Part shown: positions 43,578 through 52,899 of the stretch, in pieces | How the letters are laid out: each line of letters starts with the position of its first letter | How positions within the stretch are numbered: the first letter of the stretch is position 1 | Source: Opitutaceae bacterium | GTDB taxonomy: Bacteria > Verrucomicrobiota > Verrucomicrobiia > Opitutales > Opitutaceae | Direction: 5' to 3' | NCBI GenBank assembly: GCA_003151515.1 | Contig: PLXS01000038.1 | Coordinates: forward strand, 1 to 64,000 | DNA: 64,000 nt | The notes under the pieces: model-generated | What the model was told of the DNA's origin: nothing | The model's database searches: none | The model's input: only the letters and a program-made list of their open reading frames with translations | Made by a program: the position numbers and the translations under genes

Positions 43578-45161
43578 CTATCGCCACAGGTACCTCCAGC
43601 CGCGCGCCTCGATGGTCATGGGCTCGCCGTTCAACTCCACCGAGGCAGGCTGGTCGTTGAAGTTCTCCACAACCCAGCTGTTCGAATTAAAGAGATAGAG
43701 CGCCACGCCGTTGGGCGCGCGGAAGGTCGCATGGAGCGCCGCCAGCAGTGGGCGGCGCATGGCGTCCAGCGCGGGCTGGTCCCATTGCAGCAGGGAGCGC
43801 GGCTTGCCGTTCACCGCGAGCACCTGGACGTTCGGCGCGTCCAGGTCGACCGTGCCCTTCAGCCTGTCCTTCAGGCCGTCGGTCACGAGCGTCGGCCTGC
43901 CGCTGCGGACGAATTCGGCCAGCTCGCCCGCGAGGTTCGGGTCCGACAGCGCCTGCTCGGAGAACATGGCCGCCGGCTCGTTCGCGGGAAACCGATGGCA
44001 CGGGGCGAGCGGCAGGCCGAGCATGCCGGCAAAGTCAAACACCAGGGCCTCGTCCAGCGGCTGGCTGTTGGGCGGGTTGTAGGCCGCAACGCCGACAGGG
44101 CGATGGCTCGCGACCTGGGCGGCGACATCGAGCAGCTCGGGCATGGCGGCCCTCAGGGCCGCCACATCATCCGGCCCCGGCCCCCTGTGCAGGCCGCTGT
44201 AGTTGAAGAGCATCGACTCGCGCGCCCCGCCAAGGACGGTCTGGCGCGCCTGCTCGACGTAGGTGTGCGGCGTCGTCCCCAGGGAGTCGAACCAGCCTCC
44301 GCCGCACTTGTCCCCGCCGATGCCCCCCAGCCAGCGCATGATGAAGTAGCCCCCGTACGCAGGCAGGCCGCCCCAGCGCGGGTCGTTGAAATCCCGGGTC
44401 TCCGTCCCCACCCAGATGCGGTCGAACGCCGCCGTCTCGCTCGCCACATCGTAGCCGCGCTGCGCGAATCTGTCGTGCCAGTTCGGATACTTGATGATGA
44501 TCCGGACACGGGGATTGACCCGCCGGGCCGGGCCCAGGACGCGGCCCATCGACACGCGCAGCATCAGCTCCCGGCGGTAGTCGCTCCACGTGTCGCCGTC
44601 GACCGGATAGCGCCCGTCGCCGACCACCGCCACGCGGGCCTTGCGGGCCGCGTCGCACTCGGGGCAGGCGCACTCGGTGAAGTAGAAGTCGTCGATCATT
44701 ATCTCATCGAAGAGGCCGGCGGCGTACTCGAAGATCGACTGCAGCTTCTCCTGCGTCGGCTGGTCCGTGTAGCAGGAGATCTCCTCGCTCCAGCCCGTCG
44801 AGCGCTTGCCCACCTGGGTGGTCGTCACGCAGCCGGAGACCAGGAAGCCCCTCGCCAGGAAGCGCTCCTTCGCGCGCAGCAGGGTGGCGCGCTCGGCCCA
44901 GTAGGCGCCGCGGTAGGCCTCGATGTAGACGCGCGTCACGCCGTTCTCGAGGCACCAGCCGATGGCGCGGTCAATGTCCGCCTCCGAGGAGAGCGAATCG
45001 CGCACGTCCTGCGCGGTGAAGAGGACCGAGAAACGGTGGGCGTCGGCCCGGCTCTGGGCCAGCGCCCAGAGAGGCTGCTGGGCGCCCGCGGCCGCGTCCG
45101 CCGCCGGACAGGACCAGGCGCAGAGTTGCATCGCCATGACTGCCGCCAGGCATCTTTTCAT
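43578..45161 (-). CDS. Secreted glycoside-hydrolase-like (TIM-barrel) protein of unknown substrate
   Basis: This 527-residue protein has a signal peptide (MKRCLAAVMAMQLCAWSCPA). The mature domain looks like a (beta/alpha)8 barrel: GVTRVYIEAYRG, GLFDEIMIDDFYFTEC with possible catalytic or metal acids, and WYWD-free later strands. A small C-terminal beta domain ends ARGWRYLWR. A CxCxxC cysteine set (TECACPEC) follows the DD pair. Similar proteins in Opitutales are usually annotated hypothetical. The ATG at 45161 starts the signal peptide. Confidence 0.65.
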   Translation of the reverse strand: MKRCLAAVMAMQLCAWSCPAADAAAGAQQPLWALAQSRADAHRFSVLFTAQDVRDSLSSEADIDRAIGWCLENGVTRVYIEAYRGAYWAERATLLRAKERFLARGFLVSGCVTTTQVGKRSTGWSEEISCYTDQPTQEKLQSIFEYAAGLFDEIMIDDFYFTECACPECDAARKARVAVVGDGRYPVDGDTWSDYRRELMLRVSMGRVLGPARRVNPRVRIIIKYPNWHDRFAQRGYDVASETAAFDRIWVGTETRDFNDPRWGGLPAYGGYFIMRWLGGIGGDKCGGGWFDSLGTTPHTYVEQARQTVLGGARESMLFNYSGLHRGPGPDDVAALRAAMPELLDVAAQVASHRPVGVAAYNPPNSQPLDEALVFDFAGMLGLPLAPCHRFPANEPAAMFSEQALSDPNLAGELAEFVRSGRPTLVTDGLKDRLKGTVDLDAPNVQVLAVNGKPRSLLQWDQPALDAMRRPLLAALHATFRAPNGVALYLFNSNSWVVENFNDQPASVELNGEPMTIEARGWRYLWR

Positions 45162-45276
45162 CACCCGAAACTGGCGCCGGTCGCGCGCCAAAGACAAACA
45201 AAATGCCCCGGCGCGCCCCATCTGCCAGCCCGTCAGCCGTGCCGCCCGGAGGGCTTGGCACGGGGGAACGGCTACA

Positions 45277-45819
45277 TCACTTCGGCGCCGGGACCGGGAG
45301 CAGGCGGAAAGAGTCGAGGAATCCCTGGGCGTCCTTGCCCGCCTCGGAGTTGGGTCGGCCCGTGAATGTCACCTGGAAGAGGCGGTCGCCGACGACGTAC
45401 AGCCTCATGCGCTCCACCGACACCCGGTTGGGGCCGTCGATCAGGACCTCGAGGCCCGCGACATCGCCGAGCTTGCAGTCGCCCTGGCTGCGGATCGTCC
45501 CCTTCGCCTTGTCCGCGGCATCCTTGGCCATGTCCTTGTAGATGGCCGCGGCGCCGGTGCTTGCCACGTAGCCCTCGGGATAGTCGCAGTAGATCACCGT
45601 GAAGAATTCGGCGCCCTGGGCCGCGTAGGTCCTGCATAGGATGACCTGGCCGGCGTCCATATCGATGATCTGGTTGCTGCGGCTGACCGCAGCCGGGAAT
45701 GTCGCGGCAAAATGCCCGTCGGCATCCTCCACCACTGCCGGGTCGGCGCGGCCTGTGGCAGCCAGCAGCACCGATAGAATGAAGGCCTTGCAGCCAAATC
45801 TGTTGAATGGGGTTCTCAT
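45277..45819 (-). CDS. Small secreted protein, PsbP/LpqN-like fold suspected
   Basis: This 180-residue protein has a signal peptide ending near ATGRA. A domain with DGHFAATFPAAVSRSNQ and a C-terminal VGDRLFQVTFTGRPNSEAGKDAQGFLDSFRL follows. This pattern is typical of small PsbP-like or DUF1795-like secreted proteins that report on stress or bind the envelope. A promoter is seen at 45847-45876. The role is unknown. Confidence 0.65.
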   Translation of the reverse strand: MRTPFNRFGCKAFILSVLLAATGRADPAVVEDADGHFAATFPAAVSRSNQIIDMDAGQVILCRTYAAQGAEFFTVIYCDYPEGYVASTGAAAIYKDMAKDAADKAKGTIRSQGDCKLGDVAGLEVLIDGPNRVSVERMRLYVVGDRLFQVTFTGRPNSEAGKDAQGFLDSFRLLPVPAPK

Positions 45820-45846
45820 GGGGACAGAAAGAACTCAACCGACTGT

Positions 45847-45876
45847 ATAGTATCGTCCCCGGGCCCGCGGTTTCAA
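45847..45876 (-). promoter_or_regulatory. Sigma-70-like promoter for the gene at 45277-45819
   Basis: On the minus strand, TTGAAA (45876-45871), an 18-nt spacer and TACTAT (45852-45847) are in front of the ATG at 45819. The spacing is near ideal. Confidence 0.5.
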
Positions 45877-45926
45877 CAGGGGCGCCCGGGGCGGGGCGCC
45901 GTCAGGCCCGGGAGACCTGTCAGCAA

Positions 45927-45953
45927 CGTTGGCTGTTGGCATCCAGGCCAACG
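45927..45953. repeat. Inverted repeat CGTTGGC-N13-GCCAACG
   Basis: A perfect 7-bp hairpin lies about 140 bp downstream of the methyltransferase stop and before the next minus-strand promoter. It could be a terminator-type hairpin, although no U run follows on the minus strand. Confidence 0.3.
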
Positions 45954-46095
45954 GTTTAGCCCGTCCAGTTGCGGCGCTCACGCCATGTATTATTCGAATG
46001 AATATCTGAGGCCCGCAGTTCGCGCCGCTCAACTGGACACTGCCGCGGCCCGGGCCGCATCATTCGCCCCCGCTTGCGCCAGGGCGGCGCACCGG

Positions 46096-46857
46096 TCACT
46101 TCCAGAGCAGCGTCAGCCCCAGCTGCGAGATCCGGGCGGCGGCGGTCATCAGCCGAAGAAGTCCCCAGAGACGCTCCATCTGCAGGGCGAATCCGCTGCG
46201 GGCGCTGATATAGTCGCGCCTGTAGACGCATCGCCCCCCGACGTGCGGGATCGGAAGGAAAAGCGCCCTGCGAAACCCGACCTGCCTGCCGAGCTTCCAG
46301 ACCTTGGACGGGGGCAGCTCCTTCTCGTGCACGCCGTAGGTCTCCACGGCGTGCAGCGCGCGCGGGTCGCGGCTGTGCCCCCTGCCCGGCTCAAACGCGA
46401 AGAGCACGCCCCCGGGCCTGAGCGCCCGCCACGCCGACTCGACCGCGGCCCTCTCGTCCTCGGCGTGGTGCAGCGAGTCGTAGAAGAGGGCGTAGTCGAA
46501 GCTCCTTTCCGACTTGAACCCCTCGTAGTCCGCCTCGACGAACTGGACGCCCGTGGCGTTCTCCTCCAGGGCGACGGAGCGGGCGATCCCGATCGCGTCG
46601 GGGGAGATGTCGACCCCGAGGACCTCGAATCCCGCGCGCGCCAGTATGCGCGAGGTCCAGCCCGTCCCGCACCCCAGGTCGAGGACGGCGCCCGGGGGCG
46701 GCCCGATCATCTGCAGGAGCGCCCCCATGTCGACGAGGTACTTGCCGCAGTCCCTGTCCGAGTACGGCTTTCCCCGGGCATGGCGCAGGCCGTCGGGCCC
46801 GAGCCGCGCGTAATAGGCCCTCTCGCCGGCCTTGGGATCATCCGAAGCGCCCTGCAT
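46096..46857 (-). CDS. Class I SAM-dependent methyltransferase
   Basis: This 253-residue protein has the SAM-binding motif I VLDLGCGTGWTSRIL near residue 65, post-I acidic residue in GVDIS, and motif III LRPGGVLFAFEP. It has a helical C-terminus ending SQLGLTLLWK with hydrophobic residues. The substrate is not predicted. The ATG at 46857 begins the conserved part; the frame upstream of it is a GC-rich chance extension. Confidence 0.88.
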   Translation of the reverse strand: MQGASDDPKAGERAYYARLGPDGLRHARGKPYSDRDCGKYLVDMGALLQMIGPPPGAVLDLGCGTGWTSRILARAGFEVLGVDISPDAIGIARSVALEENATGVQFVEADYEGFKSERSFDYALFYDSLHHAEDERAAVESAWRALRPGGVLFAFEPGRGHSRDPRALHAVETYGVHEKELPPSKVWKLGRQVGFRRALFLPIPHVGGRCVYRRDYISARSGFALQMERLWGLLRLMTAAARISQLGLTLLWK

Positions 46858-46927
46858 TCGCGCCAAGCATCGAAGGCGGCGAAGCCGATGGCAAGGGCGC
46901 GCGCGGGCCGGGCCCTGAGGCCCGCCC

Positions 46928-47053
46928 CTACCTCGGCAGATACGCCGCCGCCCTCTTCTCCCAGGCCGATGCCCTATCGGCCCGTCCCCAGGCGCCGTAG
47001 GCGTCGGCAACGCGCCGGTCCGCCTCGCCGATCAGGTGCTGGTCGATCGCCGG
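46928..47053 (-). pseudogene. C-terminal scrap of a Ser/Thr kinase TPR region
   Basis: A frame different from the sigma gene just upstream encodes EADRRVADAYGAWGRADRA and ends with a stop at 46928. This resembles the last TPR-like turn (A-D-A-Y-x-x-W-G) at the C-terminus of the large serine/threonine kinases that often follow ECF sigma genes in Verrucomicrobia and Planctomycetes. The rest of the kinase is missing. The identity rests on a short stretch. Confidence 0.4.
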
Positions 47054-47481
47054 CACATCGGAAGCGCGCCCAGGGCGGAGAGCTCGCGCTCGGGATCGAG
47101 CTTGTCCCACTCCAGGAAATGGGCCCCGCCCCCGCGCTTCTGCGCGTTCTGCCTCTCATAGTGGCTGCCCAGGAAGTGCCTGAGCGCCCCGATCAGGTAC
47201 CCGCGGAAGCGGCCCTTCGCCGGGTCCCCCCGCTCGAGGAAGTCGCTGTCCAGAAGGTACGCGAAGAAGCCCTGCGTCAGGTCCTCGGAGTCCTGCACAG
47301 AGTGGCCGCGCCTTCGCAGGTAGCTGTAGATCGGCAGCCAATACGCGGAGCAGAGCTTCTCGAGCGCGGGGCCGCGGGCCGCCGAGCCCCGCCTGGCCTC
47401 GAGGACGACGCTCCACTGGGTCGGCGAGAAGCCGGCGCCCGCGGCGGGCTGTGTGTCTCGGGTCGCCCTCTCGTCGGTCAT
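47032..47481 (-). pseudogene. ECF-like sigma factor gene, truncated after region 2
   Basis: The frame from ATG 47481 encodes the start of an ECF-type sigma factor: FSPTQWSVVLEARRGS, LCSAYWLPIYSYLRRRGHS, DSEDLTQGFFAYLL and the region 2 end GRFRGYLIGALRHFLGSHYERQ. After KRGGGAHFLEWDKLDPERE the similarity stops; region 4 (the -35-binding helix-turn-helix) is absent. The frame runs out in a new stop at 47032, next to the kinase scrap. I infer an internal deletion that joined the sigma gene to the end of the kinase gene. Confidence 0.6.
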
Positions 47482-48020
47482 GTATGGGAGGAGAGGACCG
47501 GACTCCCGCCCGGTCGGCCGGGCATACTTCCGGCGGCCCGCTGGGCGGTCAAGTCGCGCTTGGGCCCGGCGCATGGCCCCCCAAAGGGGCGATTGTCCGC
47601 GGCCGGGGATTGTGCCACATTTCGCCATGCACGCGCCCGGAGCCACTGCGGCCCTTTTCTGCGGCGGCGGCCGCGGTGGTCATCTGCGCCCCTGTTCGCC
47701 GAAGCGCCTCGGCGTTTTGAATGATGCTTCGATTCCGCGCGCCTTTCAACTGCGCGGTCGTCCGATTTCAGCCGAAGCTCCATTAGGGTTTCTCAAGTCA
47801 AGCATAGGCCGCTCAAAACCGGCCATTGTGCCCTGAACCCCGCAGCCGGTTTTCACCCCCCTGTATTCAATAACTTGCATGTCATTAATGAACAAGATAT
47901 TATGACTTTATTCCACCTGAGGCTCTTTCTGGTGGACCTGCCGGACCGACAAACAATGCGCATCTTTCGCCATAAGATGACATGCAGGGAAATCATCGAT
48001 CGGACACACTGCGGGCCCCT
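47482..48020. other. Divergent intergenic region with an AT-rich promoter island
   Basis: This 539-bp region separates the sigma remnant from the CoA-transferase gene. From about 47840 to 47990 it is clearly AT-rich against the GC-rich background, and it holds a promoter (47875-47903). I see no intact gene, riboswitch or repeat in the rest. Confidence 0.6.
47875..47903 (+). promoter_or_regulatory. Sigma-70-like promoter for the CoA-transferase gene
   Basis: TTGCAT (47875-47880), a 17-nt spacer and TATTAT (47898-47903) lie in the AT-rich island. Transcription would start near 47910, leaving a 5' leader of about 110 nt before the ATG at 48021. Confidence 0.55.
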
Positions 48021-49358
48021 ATGATTGATACCATCGAGACGCACAGGAGATCGTCCTCGTTCTGGCTTTCGGCGCGCGCCAAGGCTGTCGCCCCGGCGGA
48101 CGCCGTCGCGGGCATTCTAAGCCGCACGAACCTGTTCATCCACGGAGCCGCTGCCACGCCGACGCCGCTGATCGAGGCGATGGCCGCCCGCAGGGACCTC
48201 GAGGCCGTGCGCCTCTACCACCTGCACACGGCCGGGCCGGCGCCGTTCGCCGACCCGGGCCGCGAGAGGGAGTTCCTCTCGAACTCGCTCTTCGTCGGGG
48301 CGCCGCTGCGGCCGGCGATAGCGGCGGGCCGCGCGGACTTCGTCCCCATCTTCCTCTCGGACATCCCCGGGCTCTTCACCAGCGGCATGATCGAGCTCGA
48401 CGCGGCGCTCCTGCAGCTGTCGCCGCCGGACGAGCACGGGCTGTGCTCCCTGGGGACCTCGGCCGACGCCGCGAAGGCGGCCGCCGACACGGCCCGCATC
48501 GTGATCGCGGAGATCAACGAGCAGATGCCGCGCACGCACGGCAACAACGTCGTCCCGTTCAGCCGCGTCCACGCCTTCATCGCGACCGACAGGCCGCTGC
48601 ATGAGCACAAGGCGAGCCCGGAGACGCCCGTCGAGGCGCGAATCGGCGAGATCGTCGCCGGCCTGATCGAGAACGGCTCCACGCTGCAGATGGGCATCGG
48701 CGGCATCCCGGACGCGGTGCTCCTGCGCCTCAAGGACAAGCGCGACCTGGGCGTTCACACCGAGATGTTCTCGGACCGCGTGATAGACCTCGTGGAGTCG
48801 GGCGCCGTGACCAACAGGTACAAGGCCGTGGGCCAGGGGCGCATCACGACGAGCTTCATCAACGGGACGCGGCGGCTGTTCGACTTCGTGGACGACAACC
48901 CGCTGGTCATGTTCTACCCCTGCGACTGGACGAACGACACCTCGATCATCCGCCAGAACCCGAAGGTGGTGGCGATCAACTCGGCGATCCAGATCGACCT
49001 CACGGGGCAGGTCTGCGCCGACTCGATCGGGCACCGCATCTACTCCGGGATCGGCGGGCAGATGGATTTCATCCGCGGCGCGGCGCTTTCGCCCGGCGGC
49101 AAGGCCGTGATTGCGCTGCCATCGACGGCCTGCAAGGGGACGGTTTCGCGCATCGTGCTCCAGCTCGAGGCGGGCTCGGGCGTCGTCACGACGCGGGGCC
49201 ACGTCCACTGGGTCGCCACGGAATACGGCGCGGTCAACCTGCACGGCAGGAGCCTGCGCGAGCGGGGCGAGGCCCTGATTTCGATAGCGCACCCCGACTT
49301 CCGCGCTGGGCTCCGCAAGGAGCTCGCCTCCGTCAGGCATTTCACTCCCTTGGGCTAG
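48021..49358 (+). CDS. Acetyl-CoA hydrolase/transferase family CoA-transferase
   Basis: This 445-residue protein belongs to the 4-hydroxybutyrate/succinyl-CoA:acetate CoA-transferase family. It has GNNVVPFSRVHAFI in the N-terminal half, GIGGIPDAVL, the catalytic Glu in TEMFSDRV, and the C-terminal GIGGQMDFIRGA, STACKGTVSRIV. Such enzymes move CoA between acyl groups (for example succinyl-CoA to acetate) without ATP. The ATG at 48021 begins after a leader with a sigma-70-like promoter. Confidence 0.9.
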   Translation: MIDTIETHRRSSSFWLSARAKAVAPADAVAGILSRTNLFIHGAAATPTPLIEAMAARRDLEAVRLYHLHTAGPAPFADPGREREFLSNSLFVGAPLRPAIAAGRADFVPIFLSDIPGLFTSGMIELDAALLQLSPPDEHGLCSLGTSADAAKAAADTARIVIAEINEQMPRTHGNNVVPFSRVHAFIATDRPLHEHKASPETPVEARIGEIVAGLIENGSTLQMGIGGIPDAVLLRLKDKRDLGVHTEMFSDRVIDLVESGAVTNRYKAVGQGRITTSFINGTRRLFDFVDDNPLVMFYPCDWTNDTSIIRQNPKVVAINSAIQIDLTGQVCADSIGHRIYSGIGGQMDFIRGAALSPGGKAVIALPSTACKGTVSRIVLQLEAGSGVVTTRGHVHWVATEYGAVNLHGRSLRERGEALISIAHPDFRAGLRKELASVRHFTPLG

Positions 49359-49410
49359 GCCCGGCGCGCCCGGCGAGGGCGTCGTCAAGAAACGACGAGC
49401 CTTAGCCAAA

Positions 49411-49995
49411 ATGCGCGCAGAGGGCCTGGACCACCAGGTCTATTGTAGATCACGTCCCGTGAACACAGAAACCACTACGCCGTGGGATAAGACCGCGGTT
49501 GCCGCCCTGACGCCCCTGCAGGCCTCCGACAAGCGCTACAAGATACTCGAAGCCCACATCAAGAAGTACCAGGGCAGGCAGGACGCACTCATCGAGGTGC
49601 TCCACAAGGCTCAGGAGCTCTTCGGGTTCCTCGAGGACAGCCTGCTGCTCTTCGTGGGCTCGCGCCTGAAGCTGCCCCCGAGCCGCGTCTACGGGGTCGC
49701 GACCTTCTACCACTACTTCAAGCTGAAGCCCCAGGGCGCGCACACCTGCGTCGTGTGCCTGGGCACGGCCTGCTACGTGCGCGGGTCGGACCGCGTGCTG
49801 GCCGCGATCGAGCAGAGCGCCGGGATCAAGTCCGGCGAGACCACCGAGGACAAGCAGCTCTCGCTCATGACCGCGCGCTGCATCGGCGCATGCAGCATCG
49901 CGCCCGCGGTCGTCTACGACGGCGTGATCCACCCCAAGCAGGACCCCGAGTCGGCGCTGGCCCAATTGAAAGGATGGCTTCCCCATGGTAATTGA
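49411..49995 (+). CDS. hoxE: Bidirectional hydrogenase diaphorase subunit HoxE
   Basis: This NuoE-like [2Fe-2S] subunit opens, after a variable N-terminus, with [20 protein letters not shown] and [16 protein letters not shown]. It has the cluster motif [11 protein letters not shown] and a downstream CIGACSIAP. HoxE joins HoxF and HoxU in the diaphorase of group 3d hydrogenases. The start may be ATG 49411 or GTG 49459; the family N-terminus varies and neither has a strong ribosome site. It overlaps the HoxF start. Confidence 0.9.
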   Translation: MRAEGLDHQVYCRSRPVNTETTTPWDKTAVAALTPLQASDKRYKILEAHIKKYQGRQDALIEVLHKAQELFGFLEDSLLLFVGSRLKLPPSRVYGVATFYHYFKLKPQGAHTCVVCLGTACYVRGSDRVLAAIEQSAGIKSGETTEDKQLSLMTARCIGACSIAPAVVYDGVIHPKQDPESALAQLKGWLPHGN

Positions 49996-51622
49996 AGATC
50001 TAGTCGAGATCGCGGAGAAGGAGCGCGCGGGCGGCAAGAAGACGATCATCCGCTGCTGCATGGCGGCGAGCTGCATGTCGTCGCGCTCCGAGGCCGTCAA
50101 GGCGGGCCTCGAAAAGGCCGTCAAGGACGCGGGCCTCTCCGACCAGGTCGAGGTGCGAGGCGTCGGCTGCATGCGCCTGTGCTGCCAAGGCCCGCTTGTC
50201 GGCGTCGAGCCGGGAAACATCCTCTACCAGAAGGTCGAGCCCGAGGACGCGGCGTCTCTCGTCGCCTCCACCCAGGGGGCGCCGACCGACGTCGAGCGGG
50301 GCGACCCCGAGCAGCCCTTCTTCAAGAAGCAGCTCTCGATCGTGCTGTCCAACAGCGGGGTCGTCGACCCCGAGCGCATCGAGTCCTACATCGGCGCCGA
50401 CGGGTACAAGGCCCTTCACTCGGTGCTCTTCGAGATGACGCCGAAGGAGCTGATCGACCACATCATCGCGAGCGGGCTCCGCGGGCGGGGCGGCGCGGGC
50501 TACCCCACGGGGCTGAAGTGGGCGACGGTCGCCAAGACCCCGTCGGCCCAGAAGTACGTGGTCTGCAACGGCGACGAGGGCGACCCGGGCGCGTTCATGG
50601 ACCGCAGCGTCCTCGAGAGCGACCCCCACAGCGTCCTCGAGGGCATGGCGATCGCCGGCTACGCGGTCGGGGCGAACCAGGGCTTCATCTACGTGCGCGC
50701 GGAGTACCCGCTCGCCATCAAGCGCCTGCAGATCGCGATAAGGCAGGCGAGGCAGATCGGGCTCATCGGGAGCGGCATCTTCGAGTCCCCGTTCCACTTC
50801 ACGGTCGACATCCGCATCGGGGCGGGCGCCTACGTGTGCGGCGAGGAGACCGCGCTCATGGCCTCGATCGAGGGCAAGCGCGGGACGCCGCGGCCGCGGC
50901 CGCCGTTCCCTGCGGAGAGCGGCCTGTGGAACAGCCCCACCCTCATCAACAACGTCGAGACCTTCGCCAACATAGCCCCCATCGTGCGCAAGGGCGCCGA
51001 CTGGTACGCCTCGATCGGCACGGCGAAGAGCAAGGGGACGAAGGTGTTCGCGCTCGCGGGCAAGATCGAGAACACGGGGCTGATCGAGGTGCCGATGGGC
51101 ACCACGCTGCGCCAGATCGTCGAGGAGATGGGGGGCGGCGCCCCCGGAGGCGCCAGCATCAAGGCCGTGCAGACGGGGGGCCCGTCCGGCGGGTGCATAC
51201 CCGCCAACGAGCTCGACACGCCGGTCGACTACGAGTCGCTGACGCGCCTGGGCTCCATCATGGGCTCGGGCGGCATGATCGTCATGGACGAGTCGACCCG
51301 CATGCCCGAGGTCGCCCGCTACTTCATGGAGTTCTGCATGGACGAGTCCTGCGGCAAGTGCATCCCGTGTCGGGCCGGCACGGCGCAGATGCACCACCTC
51401 CTCGACCGGATCGTCAAGCGCCAGGGCACCGCGCGGGACCTGGCGACGCTCGAGGAGCTCTGCGACATGGTCGCGCGCACGAGCCTGTGCGGCCTGGGCC
51501 AGAACGCGCCCAACCCGGTGCGCAGCACCCTGCGCTACTTCCGCAACGAATACCTCGCGCTGCTCGCCCCGGGCTCCAACGGGCAGCTGGCGCGCGAGGA
51601 GCAAACGGCGAACAGCCACTGA
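49985..51622 (+). CDS. hoxF: Bidirectional hydrogenase diaphorase subunit HoxF
   Basis: This 545-residue protein has an N-terminal thioredoxin-like [2Fe-2S] domain ([18 protein letters not shown]), then the NuoF-type NADH/FMN domain with [16 protein letters not shown] and a flavin-site segment ([19 protein letters not shown]). The C-terminal cluster motif is [16 protein letters not shown] with a late Cys in SLCGLG. It oxidises or reduces NAD(H). It is the second gene of the hox operon. Confidence 0.95.
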   Translation: MVIEDLVEIAEKERAGGKKTIIRCCMAASCMSSRSEAVKAGLEKAVKDAGLSDQVEVRGVGCMRLCCQGPLVGVEPGNILYQKVEPEDAASLVASTQGAPTDVERGDPEQPFFKKQLSIVLSNSGVVDPERIESYIGADGYKALHSVLFEMTPKELIDHIIASGLRGRGGAGYPTGLKWATVAKTPSAQKYVVCNGDEGDPGAFMDRSVLESDPHSVLEGMAIAGYAVGANQGFIYVRAEYPLAIKRLQIAIRQARQIGLIGSGIFESPFHFTVDIRIGAGAYVCGEETALMASIEGKRGTPRPRPPFPAESGLWNSPTLINNVETFANIAPIVRKGADWYASIGTAKSKGTKVFALAGKIENTGLIEVPMGTTLRQIVEEMGGGAPGGASIKAVQTGGPSGGCIPANELDTPVDYESLTRLGSIMGSGGMIVMDESTRMPEVARYFMEFCMDESCGKCIPCRAGTAQMHHLLDRIVKRQGTARDLATLEELCDMVARTSLCGLGQNAPNPVRSTLRYFRNEYLALLAPGSNGQLAREEQTANSH

Positions 51623-51626
51623 CCCG

Positions 51627-52343
51627 ATGGCAGCCAAGACACTCAACATCAACGGCAAGCAGGTGAGCGCCGACGAGGGGGCAACCATCCTCGAGGCCGC
51701 GATCGAGGCCGGGATCAAGATCCCGACGCTCTGCCACCTGGACGGAGTCTACGACGCGGGCGCCTGCCGCCTGTGCCTGGTCGAGGTGACCGGCGTCAAC
51801 AAGCTCCTGTCGGCGTGCACGACGCGCATCGCCGAGGGCATGGAGGTGCACACCGACACCGAGCAGCTGCGCAAGTACCGGCGCATGACGCTCGAGCTGC
51901 TCTTCGCCGAGCGCAACCACACCTGCTCCGCGTGCGTGTCCAACGGCCACTGCGAGCTCCAGGCGCTCGCCTGGCAGAACGGCATGGACCACGTGCGCTA
52001 CGACTACTGCTTCCCGCGCTGGAGCGTGGACGCGAGCCACCCGCGCTACGGCCTCGACCACAACCGCTGCATCCTGTGCACGCGCTGCGTGCGCGTCTGC
52101 TGGCACATCGAGGGCGCCGGCACGAAGAACGTGGCCGGCCGCGGGGCGAAGTCCTTCATCATCGACGACCTCGCCCAGCCCTGGGGGGACTCGGAAACGT
52201 GCACGTCGTGCGGCAAGTGCGTCATCGCGTGCCCGACGGGCGCGCTCTTCACCCGCGGCTCCACCGTCGCGGAGATGGAGCGCGACCCGTCAAAGCTGGC
52301 GTTCATCGTGAACGCCCGTGAAAGGAAGCAATGGGTCGTCTAA
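51627..52343 (+). CDS. hoxU: Bidirectional hydrogenase diaphorase subunit HoxU
   Basis: This 238-residue protein resembles NuoG's N-terminus. It has a [2Fe-2S] plant-type site ([15 protein letters not shown]), a His-ligated cluster region ([15 protein letters not shown]), and two [4Fe-4S] motifs ([23 protein letters not shown]). It passes electrons between HoxF and the hydrogenase dimer. It ends by overlapping hoxY by 13 bp. Confidence 0.95.
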   Translation: MAAKTLNINGKQVSADEGATILEAAIEAGIKIPTLCHLDGVYDAGACRLCLVEVTGVNKLLSACTTRIAEGMEVHTDTEQLRKYRRMTLELLFAERNHTCSACVSNGHCELQALAWQNGMDHVRYDYCFPRWSVDASHPRYGLDHNRCILCTRCVRVCWHIEGAGTKNVAGRGAKSFIIDDLAQPWGDSETCTSCGKCVIACPTGALFTRGSTVAEMERDPSKLAFIVNARERKQWVV

Positions 52344-52879
52344 GAATAGCCACCGTCTGGCTGGGGGGATGCTCCGGCTGCCACATGTCGTTCCTCGACC
52401 TGGACGAGTTCCTGATCGACCTGGCCGGCAAGGTCGACCTGGTCTACAGCCCCCTGATCGACGTCAAGGAGTACCCCGAGAACGTCGACGTGTGCCTGAT
52501 CGAGGGCGCCGTGTGCAACCGCGACAACCTGGAGATGCTCCTGGACGTGCGCGAGCGCACGAAGGTGCTCGTCTCCTTCGGCGACTGCGCGGTGACCGGC
52601 AACGTGCCGGCGATCCGCAACCAGCTCGGGGCCCGCAGCAGCGAGAACGTCCTTCAGACCGCCTACATCGACAACGCCCAGGCCAACCAGAGGCTGCCGT
52701 CCAAGGATGGCATCATTCCCACGCTCCTGGAGCGCGTGCGCCCGATCCACGAGGTCGTGGCCGTCGAGGCCTACATGCCCGGCTGCCCGCCGTCGGCGCA
52801 GAGGATCCGGGCGCTCCTGGAGTGCGTCCTCGAGGGCCGGCCGCCAAAACTGGAGGGCGAGATGCTCAGGTTCGGCTAG
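52331..52879 (+). CDS. hoxY: Bidirectional hydrogenase small subunit HoxY
   Basis: This 182-residue protein has the proximal-cluster cysteines GGCSGCHMS near the N-terminus, SFGDCAVTG and PGCPPSAQ. It is the short small-subunit type without medial and distal clusters, typical of group 3d enzymes. It links HoxH to the HoxEFU diaphorase. Confidence 0.95.
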   Translation: MGRLRIATVWLGGCSGCHMSFLDLDEFLIDLAGKVDLVYSPLIDVKEYPENVDVCLIEGAVCNRDNLEMLLDVRERTKVLVSFGDCAVTGNVPAIRNQLGARSSENVLQTAYIDNAQANQRLPSKDGIIPTLLERVRPIHEVVAVEAYMPGCPPSAQRIRALLECVLEGRPPKLEGEMLRFG

Positions 52880-52899
52880 AGGGCCGAGAGGAATTTCCC

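Noticed and set aside
47982-48020. Upstream start of the CoA-transferase at 47982
   Set aside because: The added 13 residues have no family similarity, and the ATG at 48021 matches the conserved length better.
52318-52899. In-frame extension of HoxH upstream of 52900
   Set aside because: This part is the hoxY gene read out of frame. A good ribosome site and the conserved N-terminus place the HoxH start at 52900.
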